This document shows positions 1-9,108 of a DNA stretch of 64,000 bases, one piece after another. The DNA is from Emergencia timonensis (lineage in GTDB: Bacteria; Bacillota; Clostridia; Peptostreptococcales; Anaerovoracaceae): contig NZ_FLKM01000009.1 in the NCBI RefSeq assembly GCF_900086585.1, forward strand, positions 1,736,001 through 1,800,000. Direction: 5' to 3'. A model generated the notes under the pieces. The model was given only the letters and a program-made list of their open reading frames with translations. It made no database searches and was not told the origin of the DNA. Made by a program: the position numbers and the translations under genes. Positions within the stretch are counted from its first letter, which is position 1; the number at the start of each line of letters is the position of its first letter.

Positions 1-618
1 CAATTCTCTCGTTTTTCTATTCATCAGAGTTACGATATTGCCGCATGCATGACGCAAATCAATTTCCCGAATCAGTCCTACTAGACGGCCTGAGTTTGAA
101 AAATGAACGACTCTGTCATTCACACGGTCAAATTCCGGCATGGTTAGAATGCCAAAACTTTCTACAGATGTTTTGATGCTTTCATAGGCCTGTCTTAAAT
201 GCAGACGAAATTCGCGGTTATCTATATCTCCAATCAACGCATATTCGACTTCGTCCAAAGCACTTGCAATAATGCCTATATCTGTCTCACAGATCATCAG
301 AGAATGTGTCGGTGGATATAGTACTGCAGTAACTGGAATCTCCTCGTCTAAATTGTCTTGCAGCACAACGGTTCCTACAATTAATTCGAAAAGCCACTGG
401 CGCAGTAAAGGAACCGTAAAAGCAGTATCCTCACTGGGATTGAGCAAAAAATCCTTAATTTTCATTTCGGCATCCGGATCTTCCATATGCTCCATCCATG
501 CGCCACTCATGATATTTATTTCTTCTTCATCTACGAATTTAAGCAATTTCAACATCTGCTTATGATAAGGCTGGTCCTGATCTCTGATTTCTTTGTAAAA
601 ATCATGTTTCGAAGTCAT
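1..618 (-). CDS. Unrecognised protein, 3' end outside window
   Basis: An open frame of 206 codons runs from an ATG at 618 to the window edge without a stop. Upstream of the ATG is a strong Shine-Dalgarno (AGGAGGTGG), so the start is well supported. The product begins MTSKHDFYKEIRDQ and is acidic in its first half (for example VDEEEINIM), soluble, with no signal peptide or membrane segment. I do not recognise the family. It is followed upstream by the amidohydrolase terminator, so it is probably its own transcription unit. The true length cannot be told because the C-terminus is missing. Confidence 0.75.
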   Translation of the reverse strand, partial: MTSKHDFYKEIRDQDQPYHKQMLKLLKFVDEEEINIMSGAWMEHMEDPDAEMKIKDFLLNPSEDTAFTVPLLRQWLFELIVGTVVLQDNLDEEIPVTAVLYPPTHSLMICETDIGIIASALDEVEYALIGDIDNREFRLHLRQAYESIKTSVESFGILTMPEFDRVNDRVVHFSNSGRLVGLIREIDLRHACGNIVTLMNRKTREL

Positions 619-670
619 CGTTCCACCTCCTCTACTCTGACTTTTTCTTTATTTTATCATAGATTGCAGA

Positions 671-713
671 AAAACAAAAGAGTGCATGGAGAAAACCTCT
701 CCTGCACTCTTTT
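671..713 (-). terminator. Rho-independent terminator of the amidohydrolase pair
   Basis: An 11-bp stem (AAAAGAGTGCA pairing with TGCACTCTTTT), extended by GGAGA/TCTCC past a one-base bulge, lies just past the stop at 721. On the minus strand it is followed by T residues. Confidence 0.8.
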
Positions 714-720
714 ACCTGTT

Positions 721-2319
721 TTATTTTTCGTATACTTTTTCTCCGCCCACGTAAGTAGCGGCAACACACACTTTGTCAATCTCTTCCGAAGGGACGCTCA
801 AAAGATCATCACATAGCACGATGAAGTCGGCCTGATAGCCTGCCCTCAGCTGTCCGATATTTTTAAAGCCGGCCACACCTGCAGATGCTTTTGTATACAG
901 TTTTACTGCCGTTTCAATATCTACTGCCTGGTCCTGACCGCAGTCTGTGCCATCGTAGGCTTTCCTCGTCACTGCTCCTTTAATGCAAGGGAATGGATCT
1001 GATGGAACTGCCCAGGAAGTTGCAGGCGCATCAGTGGAGAAACATAAGTTGACACCCTTTTCCAGCATTGTCTTTACTGGATATGTAGTCTTCGTTCTCT
1101 CTGGTCCCAAATTCTTCAGATAGCTTTCAATTTCTGCATAGAGGAAAATCGGCTGAGTTGCAAAAGCAAATCCCTTTTCGATTGTTTTTTCAATGGCCTG
1201 GTCTGATGGTTCCGTAATATGCTCCAGACGCAGATGCGGTGTATCGTCCAATGTCCATTTTTCTTCCTTATACACTCGATTGACCATTCTGTCAATTGTC
1301 TTGCCTCCCATGGCGTGCATAGAAAGCTGACAATGATATCTTTTACAGAAAGCGATGGCGCTTTCCATTTCTTCATCGGTAATCGTAGAGATTCCATATT
1401 CATCAGAATCAAGATAAGGTTCGTTCATCCACGCCGTTCTGCCAGATACGCTGCCATCACCAATCGTTTTGATGCCTGCAGAAAAAATCTGCTGATTCTT
1501 ATCAAACTGCTTTTCTGGGATTCTGAAATCAGGATCATTGTGGAAATAATTCCACATATAATAGATGCCAACCTTCTGTTTAAAACCTTTTTCTGCAGCT
1601 GCATAATAAAGGGCATAATTATCTGAAGGATCCATATTTCCCATATCACAGATTGCGGTAATGCCCTGTGATAATAATAGCTGACCTAAATCTGCTACCA
1701 AATCCGCTTTTTGATCTTGTGTAAGTGGCGGAAGCAGATGATTTACCAAGTCTCTTGCATTTTCACGCAGCACGCCGGTCGGTTCCCCATTCTCGTCTCT
1801 ATCGATGGCTCCGCCTTCTGGATCAGGTGTATCCTTTGTAACCCCTGCCATTTCCAGCGCTTTACTGTTGAGGCAGATGATATGTGCGCAGGTACGCAGC
1901 AAATAAACTGGTGAATCACTGCAGCCTTTGTCCAGATCATATCTGTTTGGCGAGCGTCTTTCAGCGAATTTACCTTCGTCATAACCCCAGCCTTTAATCC
2001 ATTCTCCTGGTCCTTGCTGTGCTCTGACTTCTTTAATTTTCTCAATCAGTTCTTCAATGGAATGTACCACCGGAGGCAGACAGGATATCTGTTTGCTCAT
2101 TTCGGCCAGCATAGCAGGATGCTCGTGAGCGTCAACAAAACCAGGCAAAACTCGCTTTCCAGCTAGATCAACTTTTTCGTAATCCCCTGCTGGCATGTCG
2201 ACTTCTTTCCCTACCCAGGTGATGACCCCGTCTTCCACTATCATCGCTTCAGCGTACAGATTGCTGTCATCTGAAGTAAAAATTTTACCATTTACATATG
2301 CATTTCTCTTCGTACTCAT
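721..2319 (-). CDS. YtcJ-type amidohydrolase, second copy
   Basis: A 532-residue metal-dependent hydrolase of the amidohydrolase superfamily (Amidohydro_3, YtcJ group). Visible marks are the N-terminal beta-sandwich start (AYVNGKIFTSDDSN), the metal-binding HxH in GFVDAHEHP near residue 65, the His of LSMHAMGG, and the catalytic-type Asp in FSTDAPATSW. The family hydrolyses C-N bonds of cyclic amides and related substrates; the substrate here is unknown. It starts 69 bp after its close paralogue at 2389-3990 (long identical blocks throughout), with its own Shine-Dalgarno AAAGGAG. Both end in one terminator, so they are most likely co-transcribed. In this copy the HxH reads HEH, whereas the paralogue has HMH. 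Confidence 0.85.
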   Translation of the reverse strand: MSTKRNAYVNGKIFTSDDSNLYAEAMIVEDGVITWVGKEVDMPAGDYEKVDLAGKRVLPGFVDAHEHPAMLAEMSKQISCLPPVVHSIEELIEKIKEVRAQQGPGEWIKGWGYDEGKFAERRSPNRYDLDKGCSDSPVYLLRTCAHIICLNSKALEMAGVTKDTPDPEGGAIDRDENGEPTGVLRENARDLVNHLLPPLTQDQKADLVADLGQLLLSQGITAICDMGNMDPSDNYALYYAAAEKGFKQKVGIYYMWNYFHNDPDFRIPEKQFDKNQQIFSAGIKTIGDGSVSGRTAWMNEPYLDSDEYGISTITDEEMESAIAFCKRYHCQLSMHAMGGKTIDRMVNRVYKEEKWTLDDTPHLRLEHITEPSDQAIEKTIEKGFAFATQPIFLYAEIESYLKNLGPERTKTTYPVKTMLEKGVNLCFSTDAPATSWAVPSDPFPCIKGAVTRKAYDGTDCGQDQAVDIETAVKLYTKASAGVAGFKNIGQLRAGYQADFIVLCDDLLSVPSEEIDKVCVAATYVGGEKVYEK

Positions 2320-2388
2320 GTTTCTTCTCCTTTCAACGATACTACTATATTAAGCAAAATTTATGTCATTGTCAAATTATCAATCTTT

Positions 2389-3990
2389 TTATCCAAATAC
2401 TCTTTGTCCGTCAATATATGTCTGTTCCACTTTCACCTTGTCAATATCTTCTGGCGCAACTGTCAAAATATCTTCGCTGAGCACGGCAAAATCTGCATGA
2501 TATCCAGCCCTCAACTGTCCGGCGTTTTTCAAGCCTGTGATAACGGCTGCATTTTTAGTATAGAGCTTGATTGCCGTTTCAATATCCACTGCCTGGTCCT
2601 GCCCGCAGTCCGTGCCGTCATATGCATATCTGGTTACTGCAGCCTTCAGACATGGGAATGGATCTGATGGAATTGCCCAGGAAGTCGCCGGTGCGTCAGT
2701 AGAGAAGCACACGTTGACGCCGCGATCCAAGAGCTTTTTGATCGGGTATGTCTTCTTGGTTCTTTCTGGTCCCAGATTTGCCAGATAGCTTTCTATCTCA
2801 GCGTAGAAAAAAATCGGCTGTGTCGCGAAAGCAAAGCCGTGTTCTACCGTCTTTGCGATTGCTTCATCTGAAGGCTCTGTCGTATGCTCAATACGAAGAT
2901 GTGGTGTCTCATCGTCATTCCACTTTTCTTCTTTTGCAACTCTGTTGACAATACGGTCGATTGCCGCGCCGCCCATGGCGTGCATGGAATACTGGCAGCG
3001 ATTTTCCTTACAGAATTTGATGGCGCTTTCCATCAATTCGTCAGAACACACAGAAATGCCGTATTCGTCTGTACTTCCGTAATATGGTTCGCTGACCCAG
3101 GCTGTTCTGCCAGAGAAACTGCCGTCTCCCACAGTCTTCAGTCCGGCTACATGAATCTGCTGATCGCCATCCATCTGTTCTTGCGGAATAACAAAGTCTT
3201 TGTTCTGCCAGTAGTAATCCCACATGTAGTAGATACCCACTCTCTGTTTAAACCCTTTCTCCTTTGCATTGATATAATATCCGTAGACATCGCCGTCGCT
3301 GAGACATCCGATATCCGCAACGCCAGTGATACCCTGAGATGCGAGAAGTTCACCTAAGTCAACGATTTCTTCAATTTTTTCTTCGTCGCTAGTCACCGGC
3401 AGTAAAGGTGTGATGAAGGATCTAGCATTTTCGCGTAGAACACCGGTCGGTTCCCCGTTCTCGTCTCTGTCAATCTCGCCGCCCTGCGGATCCGGTGTAT
3501 CTTTTGTAATTCCTGCCAGTTCCAGTGCTTTGCTGTTGACACAGTTTACATGTCCGCACGTTCTGAATATGATAACGGGAGAATCGCTGCAGCCCTTGTC
3601 CAGATCGTATCTATTGGGCGAACGTTTTTCAGCCAGCTTGCCTTCATCATAACCCCATCCTTGAATCCATTCTCCAGCTTCCTGCTTATCTCTGACCTCT
3701 GCAATTTTTTGCTCTAAATCAGTCAGAGAGTTGACAACTGGCGGAAGGGCAGAAATCTTTTTGCTAAAATCAGCAAGCATGATAGGATGCATGTGTGCGT
3801 CTACAAAACCAGGAATGACCCGCTTTCCGTTTAGGTCCACTGTTTCATAGTCCCCAGCCGGCATTTCTGCTTCTTTGCCTACCCATTTGATTCTTTCACC
3901 TTCTACAAGCATCGCATCTGCATATAAATTGGCATCATCAGAAGTGAAAATTTTACCGTTTGTGTAAGCTGTCGCCTTCATTGTACTCAT
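2389..3990 (-). CDS. YtcJ-type amidohydrolase, first copy
   Basis: A 533-residue paralogue of the downstream gene, with the same domain plan: N-terminal composite sandwich, HxH in DAHMHP, a central His in YSMHAMGG, and FSTDAPATSW near the C-terminus. The start ATG at 3990 is preceded by AGAGGAG. The high similarity between the two copies points to a tandem duplication. Many catalytic-pocket blocks are unchanged (GYDEGK, SPNRYDLDKGCSDSP, GDGS-SGRTAW), so both are probably active, perhaps on different substrates. No transporter or regulator adjoins them to suggest what is hydrolysed. Confidence 0.85.
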   Translation of the reverse strand: MSTMKATAYTNGKIFTSDDANLYADAMLVEGERIKWVGKEAEMPAGDYETVDLNGKRVIPGFVDAHMHPIMLADFSKKISALPPVVNSLTDLEQKIAEVRDKQEAGEWIQGWGYDEGKLAEKRSPNRYDLDKGCSDSPVIIFRTCGHVNCVNSKALELAGITKDTPDPQGGEIDRDENGEPTGVLRENARSFITPLLPVTSDEEKIEEIVDLGELLASQGITGVADIGCLSDGDVYGYYINAKEKGFKQRVGIYYMWDYYWQNKDFVIPQEQMDGDQQIHVAGLKTVGDGSFSGRTAWVSEPYYGSTDEYGISVCSDELMESAIKFCKENRCQYSMHAMGGAAIDRIVNRVAKEEKWNDDETPHLRIEHTTEPSDEAIAKTVEHGFAFATQPIFFYAEIESYLANLGPERTKKTYPIKKLLDRGVNVCFSTDAPATSWAIPSDPFPCLKAAVTRYAYDGTDCGQDQAVDIETAIKLYTKNAAVITGLKNAGQLRAGYHADFAVLSEDILTVAPEDIDKVKVEQTYIDGQRVFG

Positions 3991-4200
3991 ATGTATTCTC
4001 CTCTTTTTTGCTTTTATTTGATACTGATATATATAGCAAGAATCGTGCCATTATCTGAAAGTTCTAAAACCTTAAAGTCCAGGGAGTTTCATGGATTTAA
4101 TTTTATCACATTATCAAAATAATAAGATTTAATCAAATTTTTTTGATAAATTAAAATTATTTTACCTAATATCCTTAAACCTGCGTAAGAAGGAACAGAA

Positions 4201-4229
4201 ATGACAAGTTCCTGTTTATATGGTAAAAT
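4201..4229 (+). promoter_or_regulatory. Sigma-A type promoter of the GNAT gene
   Basis: ATGACA, a 17-nt spacer and TAAAAT end about 38 bases before the GNAT start codon. A second possible promoter (TTGATA-N18-TAATAT, 4143-4172) lies further upstream in the AT-rich region. The 277 bases between 3991 and 4267 hold nothing else that I can identify. Confidence 0.5.
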
Positions 4230-4267
4230 GTGCTTAAAATAAGCTTGATTGACAGGAGGAATACTGT

Positions 4268-4780
4268 ATGATAATTTTAGAAACCCCTCGCACATACTTA
4301 CGAAAAATACAAAGAGATGACTTTGAAGCCATTTGTTTTATCCTGCAAGACATAGATGTTATGTATGCTTGGGAGCACGCTTTTTCTGATGAGGAAGTGA
4401 TCCAATGGATTGAGGAAAACATTATGAGATATGACAGAGACGGTTACAGCTATTGGGCTGTAATAGAAAAGGCATCTGATGAATTGATTGGAGTTACTGG
4501 ATTAATTACAGAACAGGCCGATAATGAAGTCTGTATCGGAGTCGGTTACATTTACAACAAATCCTATTGGGGAAAAGGCTTTGCGATTGAAGCTGCTTCC
4601 GCTTGTCTTGACTATGCTTTTCATGTTTTACATCTAAATGAAATTACAGCACAAATCCGACCTGATAATGAAGCTTCAAGAAACGTGGCCGTAAAATTAG
4701 GAATGACTGTAAAGAAACGATATGTTAGACACTATAAAAATAAAGAGATACCACACTTGCTCTATAGCCGAACAAAATAA
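4268..4780 (+). CDS. GNAT-family N-acetyltransferase (RimJ/RimL-like)
   Basis: A 170-residue acetyltransferase of the Acetyltransf_3 type. The N-terminal strand LETPRTYLRKIQRDDFEAI and the acetyl-CoA region (VGYIYNKSYWGKGFAIEA, near residue 100) followed by DNEASRNVAVKLGM are typical of RimJ/RimL and related small-molecule acetyltransferases. The motif usually reading RGKG or QGKG is WGKG here. Shine-Dalgarno CAGGAGG sits 8 bases before ATG. It is one of only two plus-strand genes in the window and is monocistronic, convergent with the thioesterase. The substrate cannot be told. Confidence 0.85.
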   Translation: MIILETPRTYLRKIQRDDFEAICFILQDIDVMYAWEHAFSDEEVIQWIEENIMRYDRDGYSYWAVIEKASDELIGVTGLITEQADNEVCIGVGYIYNKSYWGKGFAIEAASACLDYAFHVLHLNEITAQIRPDNEASRNVAVKLGMTVKKRYVRHYKNKEIPHLLYSRTK

Positions 4781-4827
4781 ATGATTTCTGGGTTTCCCAT
4801 AAAAACCCGTCATCCCTTCTGAACAAT

Positions 4828-4865
4828 AAAAGACGGACATCAGCTTTATGCCGATAATCCGTCTT
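4828..4865. terminator. Shared hairpin between convergent genes
   Basis: AAAGACGGA pairs with TCCGTCTTT around a partly paired loop, located between the GNAT stop (4780) and the thioesterase stop (4907). T tracts are short on both strands, so this is a weak or bidirectional terminator. Confidence 0.5.
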
Positions 4866-4906
4866 TGATTGTCACATGACGCCTGCCGTCTGTAATGTTT
4901 TAACTG

Positions 4907-5359
4907 TTACTTCAGTCTCTTTCTCGCCTGTACTTTCTCAAGGGCTGACTCATACAGCTCTTTTTCGTCCTCTGTCTCTGGCGTATATGGAGGAACCTTC
5001 TGTGGTTTGCCAGTTTTGCTCATGGCGACCATGGTAAAGTGGGCGCAGAGGGCTTTTTCAGGGCCATTGCCAGATTCCATATCCTCTGAATCCACGCGCA
5101 CATAGACGTCCATAGAAGTATTCCCTACATAGGCGATGGTCGCCGTGCAGGTCACCAGTGCACCGACAAAGATCGGCAGATGGAAAATCAGCTCATCCAC
5201 CCTGGCGGTCACGCAGTTGCATCTGGCGTATTTCATCGCGGCGGCTCCTGCAGCCGTATCCATGAATTTCATGATTTCGCCGCCATGAACGTTTCCTGCT
5301 ACATTGGCCTGGTGCGGCAGCATGACCTGGCTCATCACCACCTGATATCTCGTATCCAT
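4907..5359 (-). CDS. Hotdog-fold acyl-CoA thioesterase
   Basis: A 150-residue single hotdog domain of the cytosolic acyl-CoA hydrolase (YkhA/YciA/BACH) family. The diagnostic stretch is GNVHGGEIMKFMDTAAGAAA (near residues 22-41), which carries the helix and the catalytic Asp region; a central strand ends in ALCAHFTMVAMSKTGKP. These enzymes hydrolyse acyl-CoA to free acid and CoA. I chose ATG 5359 over an in-frame GTG at 5368, because the Shine-Dalgarno AAGGGA lies too close to the GTG. It follows purL by 28 bases and may be the last gene of the purine transcript, although the function is unrelated. Confidence 0.85.
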   Translation of the reverse strand: MDTRYQVVMSQVMLPHQANVAGNVHGGEIMKFMDTAAGAAAMKYARCNCVTARVDELIFHLPIFVGALVTCTATIAYVGNTSMDVYVRVDSEDMESGNGPEKALCAHFTMVAMSKTGKPQKVPPYTPETEDEKELYESALEKVQARKRLK

Positions 5360-5387
5360 AGGAATCACTTCCCTTCTCGTTCAATTT

Positions 5388-8300
5388 CTATTTAAAGTAT
5401 TCTACTGCAGCCTTGAACATGCCGATGTCAAAGTCTCCCGGCACGTTCTTGTAAAGGCCAGCGCCTGTTCTCTCTGCGTGTCCCATCTTTCCAAAGACTC
5501 TGCCGTCTGGCGAGGTGATGCCCTCGATGGCGTAATAGGAGCCGTTTGGATTGAACTGGATATCGCTGGTTACCTTTCCGTCAAAATCCACGTACTGAGT
5601 CGTAATCTGACCATTCTCTGCCAGCTCCTGGATCAATTCCTCCGATGCGATAAATCTGCCCTCTCCATGAGAAATCGGCACTGTATAGATCTCGTCTGGT
5701 TTCGCATTGGCAAGCCACGGTGACTTGTTGGATGCGATTCTCGTTCTGACCAGCTTGGACTGGTGGCGTCCGATTTCGTTAAACGTCAGTGTCGGGAAGG
5801 TTTCGTCGATGTCCATGATCTTTCCATAAGGCACCAGGCCCAGCTTGATCAAAGCCTGGAATCCATTACAGATGCCGACCATCAATCCTTCCCTGTTATC
5901 GAGCAGGTCCGTAACCGCCTCTTTGACCTCCTGGTTTCTGAAGAAGGCCGTGATAAACTTGCCTGAACCATCTGGTTCGTCACCGCCGGAGAATCCTCCC
6001 GGTATGAAGATGATCTGGGATTCTCTCACCTTTGCAGCAAAGTCTTCTACAGATTTTGCCACGGCTTCTGCCGACAGGTTGTTGATGACGAAGATTTCCG
6101 GCTCCGCCCCGGCGTCTCTGAAAGCTTTGGCGGAATCGTATTCGCAGTTGTTTCCCGGGAATACCGGAATCAAAACCTTCGGTTTCTCTATACGTACCTT
6201 GGCATGGAGTCTCTCAGAAGTTTCATAGCTGAAAGTTTCCAATTTGTTATCAGCTGTCTCGATGTTGCAGCTGTAGATCGGCTCCAACTTATCCTCGTAA
6301 ATTTTCTCGATGCCCGCAAGATCGATACGCTCGTCTCCGCGGACGATGGCTTTCTCGGCTGTGGTCTTACCTAAGTCGATGATATCTGCGCCGATGATGT
6401 TGTCAATTGCCTCGGAAGAAACCTCTACGACAAAGGCGCCGTAAGCGTATCCGAAGATTTTCTCAAGATCCACATCCTCGCTATATGCAAATCCGATCTC
6501 GTTACCCATGGACATCTTCAGCACTGCTTCCGCAGCACCGCCGTATCCTGGGGTATAAGCGCTGATGATGGTTCCATCTTTGATCATCTGATGAATCGCT
6601 TTGTAAATCGCTTTCAGAGACTCTGCCTTCGGCAGTCCTTCTTCATCATATTCAGGGATAAACATAAATACATTATTGTCAACTTCTTTAAATTCCGGTG
6701 AAATGATGTTGGCTACGTCGTCCGTGGTCACCGCAAAGGATACCAGTGTCGGCGGAACGTCGATGTCCTCAAAAGTACCGCTCATGGAGTCCTTGCCGCC
6801 GATTGCGGCAACGCCCAGTTCCTTCTGGGCCTTGAAAGCGCCCAATACGGCAGCCATCGGCTTGCCCCATCTCTTCGGATCCCGCATCGGCTTCTCGAAG
6901 TATTCCTGGAAGGACAGATAGACGTCCTCAAAAGATGCGCCTGCCGCGATCAATTTTGATACAGATTCCACCACAGCCAGGTAAGCGCTGTGGTACGGGC
7001 TCTTCTCAGCGATGAACGGGTTGTAACCCCAGGACATCAGGGAGCAGGTCGATGTGTGCTCCTTTTCCACGGCAATCAGGTTGACCATGGCCTGGTTGGG
7101 CGTTCTCTGTCTGATACCGCCAAAGGGCATCAATACCGTGCCCGCGCCGATGGTGGAGTCAAATCTTTCGGAAAGTCCCCTCTTTGAGCAGACGTTGAGA
7201 TTGCCTGCAAGCGCCAGGTATTCATCGGTAAAGTTCTCTGCTGCTTGCTTGGCAAAATCGCCGTGCTTCGGGATTTCGATGTCGATGTGTTTCTCCGCAC
7301 CGTTGGTGTCAAGGAACTCCCTGGAAATATTTACGATGGCCTTGCCGTTCCAGAAGATCTTCAAATAAGGGTTTTCCTTCACTTCGGCAACGACGGTGGC
7401 CTCCAGATTCTCTGACTCTGCCAGCTGGCAGAATCTCTCTACATCCTCTTTTGCGACGACCACTGCCATTCTCTCCTGAGACTCACTGATGGCGAGCTCC
7501 GTGCCGTCCAGGCCGTCGTATTTCTTAGGAACGGCGTTGAGGTTGATTTCCAGACCGTCTGCTAGTTCTCCGATGGCGACGGAAACGCCGCCTGCACCGA
7601 AGTCATTGCAGCGCTTGATCAGTTTCGAAGCCTCTGGATTTCTAAACAGTCTCTGCAGCTTTCTTTCCTCTGGCGCATTTCCCTTCTGCACCTCGGCACC
7701 GCAGCTTTCAAGGGATTCCAGGGTATGGGATTTTGACGAACCGGTCGCACCGCCGCAGCCATCACGACCCGTCCTGCCGCCCAGCAAAATGACGATATCG
7801 CTGTCGATCGGACGCTCTCTGCGCACATTCTCCGCCGGAGCCGCCGCGATGACCGCGCCGATTTCCATTCTCTTCGCAACATAGCCGTCGTGATAGATCT
7901 CATCGACCTGTCCGGTCGCGAGGCCGATCTGGTTTCCGTAAGAGCTGTAGCCGTTTGCCGCCGTCGTCACGATCTTTCTCTGCGGAAGCTTGCCCTTCAA
8001 AGTCTCGGATACCGGTTTCAGCGGATCTGCCGCACCAGTCACTCTCATAGCAGAATAGACATAGCTTCTGCCTGAAAGCGGATCTCTGATGGCGCCGCCC
8101 ACACAGGTAGCAGCGCCGCCGAAAGGTTCGATCTCTGTCGGGTGATTGTGGGTTTCGTTCTTGAACAAAAGCAGCCACTGCTGGATTTCTCCGTCCACGT
8201 TTACATCGATTTTGACGGTGCAGGCGTTGATTTCCTCCGACTCATCCAGCTTGGAGAGTTCTCCTTTTGACTTCAGATATTTGGCAGCGATGGTGCCAAT

Positions 8301-9098
8301 ATCCATCAGGTTGACCGGCTTGGTCCTGCCCAGCTCCTGGCGAGTTTTGATATAATCCTCGTAAGTCGCCTGGACCGCCGGATCTTCGAATTTCACGCTG
8401 TCGATGGTCGTGTTAAAGGTCGTATGTCTGCAGTGATCGGACCAGTAGGTGTCAATGACCTTGATTTCCGTAATGGTCGGATCCCTGTCTTCTTTTCTGA
8501 AATAGTCCTGGCAGAACTTCAAATCGGCCAGATCCATTGCAAGCCCGTATTCTGCGAGGAATGCGGCAAGCTGCTCTTCGTTCATCTGGTTGAAGCCGTC
8601 CAAGACTGCCACCTCTGTCGGAATCTCGTAGTCCACCTTGAGGGTGTCAAATTCCTCTAGGGTTGCCTCTCTCGCCTCTACCGGGTTGATAACGTATTTT
8701 TTGATCTCGGAAAGCTGCTCAGCAGACAGACTGCCTTTGAGCATGTAAACCTTGGCGGTTCTCACAGTCGGCCTTTCCCCTTTTGAAATGATCTGGATGC
8801 ATTCCGCTGCAGAATTGGCTCTCTGGTCAAACTGTCCCGGCAGATATTCCACGGCGAATACATGATCCGCTATAGAAAAATCCAAGGTTTCAGAGGCGAT
8901 GTCAACCTGGGGTTCAGAAAAAACAGTGCCTACGGCATAATCAAAGAGACTCTTATCCAAGTTTTCTACATCGTAACGGTTGACAATTCTCAGCTCTTCA
9001 AGTCCATCAATCTGAAGGAGCTTCACAATTTCACTTTTTAAGGAAGCTGCTTCATGAGCAAACTCTCTTTTCTTTTCCACATATATTCTGTATACCAT
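5388..9098 (-). CDS. purL: Phosphoribosylformylglycinamidine synthase, single-chain
   Basis: A 1236-residue enzyme converting FGAR, glutamine and ATP to FGAM. It is the long form used by Clostridia and streptococci, so no separate PurS or PurQ is needed. The synthetase part shows ETHNHPTEIEPFGGAAT near residue 320. The C-terminal class I glutamine amidotransferase starts near VLIPVFPGNNCEYDSAKA and has the nucleophile in GICNGFQ (around residue 1075) and a GHAER segment near the end. An upstream in-frame start exists at 9185, but it would overlap purD by 77 bases. The ATG at 9098 follows purD by 10 bases and has AAGGGAG in front, so I prefer it. Last biosynthetic gene of the pur operon. Confidence 0.95.
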   Translation of the reverse strand: MVYRIYVEKKREFAHEAASLKSEIVKLLQIDGLEELRIVNRYDVENLDKSLFDYAVGTVFSEPQVDIASETLDFSIADHVFAVEYLPGQFDQRANSAAECIQIISKGERPTVRTAKVYMLKGSLSAEQLSEIKKYVINPVEAREATLEEFDTLKVDYEIPTEVAVLDGFNQMNEEQLAAFLAEYGLAMDLADLKFCQDYFRKEDRDPTITEIKVIDTYWSDHCRHTTFNTTIDSVKFEDPAVQATYEDYIKTRQELGRTKPVNLMDIGTIAAKYLKSKGELSKLDESEEINACTVKIDVNVDGEIQQWLLLFKNETHNHPTEIEPFGGAATCVGGAIRDPLSGRSYVYSAMRVTGAADPLKPVSETLKGKLPQRKIVTTAANGYSSYGNQIGLATGQVDEIYHDGYVAKRMEIGAVIAAAPAENVRRERPIDSDIVILLGGRTGRDGCGGATGSSKSHTLESLESCGAEVQKGNAPEERKLQRLFRNPEASKLIKRCNDFGAGGVSVAIGELADGLEINLNAVPKKYDGLDGTELAISESQERMAVVVAKEDVERFCQLAESENLEATVVAEVKENPYLKIFWNGKAIVNISREFLDTNGAEKHIDIEIPKHGDFAKQAAENFTDEYLALAGNLNVCSKRGLSERFDSTIGAGTVLMPFGGIRQRTPNQAMVNLIAVEKEHTSTCSLMSWGYNPFIAEKSPYHSAYLAVVESVSKLIAAGASFEDVYLSFQEYFEKPMRDPKRWGKPMAAVLGAFKAQKELGVAAIGGKDSMSGTFEDIDVPPTLVSFAVTTDDVANIISPEFKEVDNNVFMFIPEYDEEGLPKAESLKAIYKAIHQMIKDGTIISAYTPGYGGAAEAVLKMSMGNEIGFAYSEDVDLEKIFGYAYGAFVVEVSSEAIDNIIGADIIDLGKTTAEKAIVRGDERIDLAGIEKIYEDKLEPIYSCNIETADNKLETFSYETSERLHAKVRIEKPKVLIPVFPGNNCEYDSAKAFRDAGAEPEIFVINNLSAEAVAKSVEDFAAKVRESQIIFIPGGFSGGDEPDGSGKFITAFFRNQEVKEAVTDLLDNREGLMVGICNGFQALIKLGLVPYGKIMDIDETFPTLTFNEIGRHQSKLVRTRIASNKSPWLANAKPDEIYTVPISHGEGRFIASEELIQELAENGQITTQYVDFDGKVTSDIQFNPNGSYYAIEGITSPDGRVFGKMGHAERTGAGLYKNVPGDFDIGMFKAAVEYFK

Positions 9099-9108
9099 GA
9101 TTTCTCCC

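Noticed and set aside
4089..4295. Minus-strand frame of 68 codons in the AT-rich gap
   Set aside because: It overlaps the GNAT start and its promoter, lacks a Shine-Dalgarno and resembles nothing.
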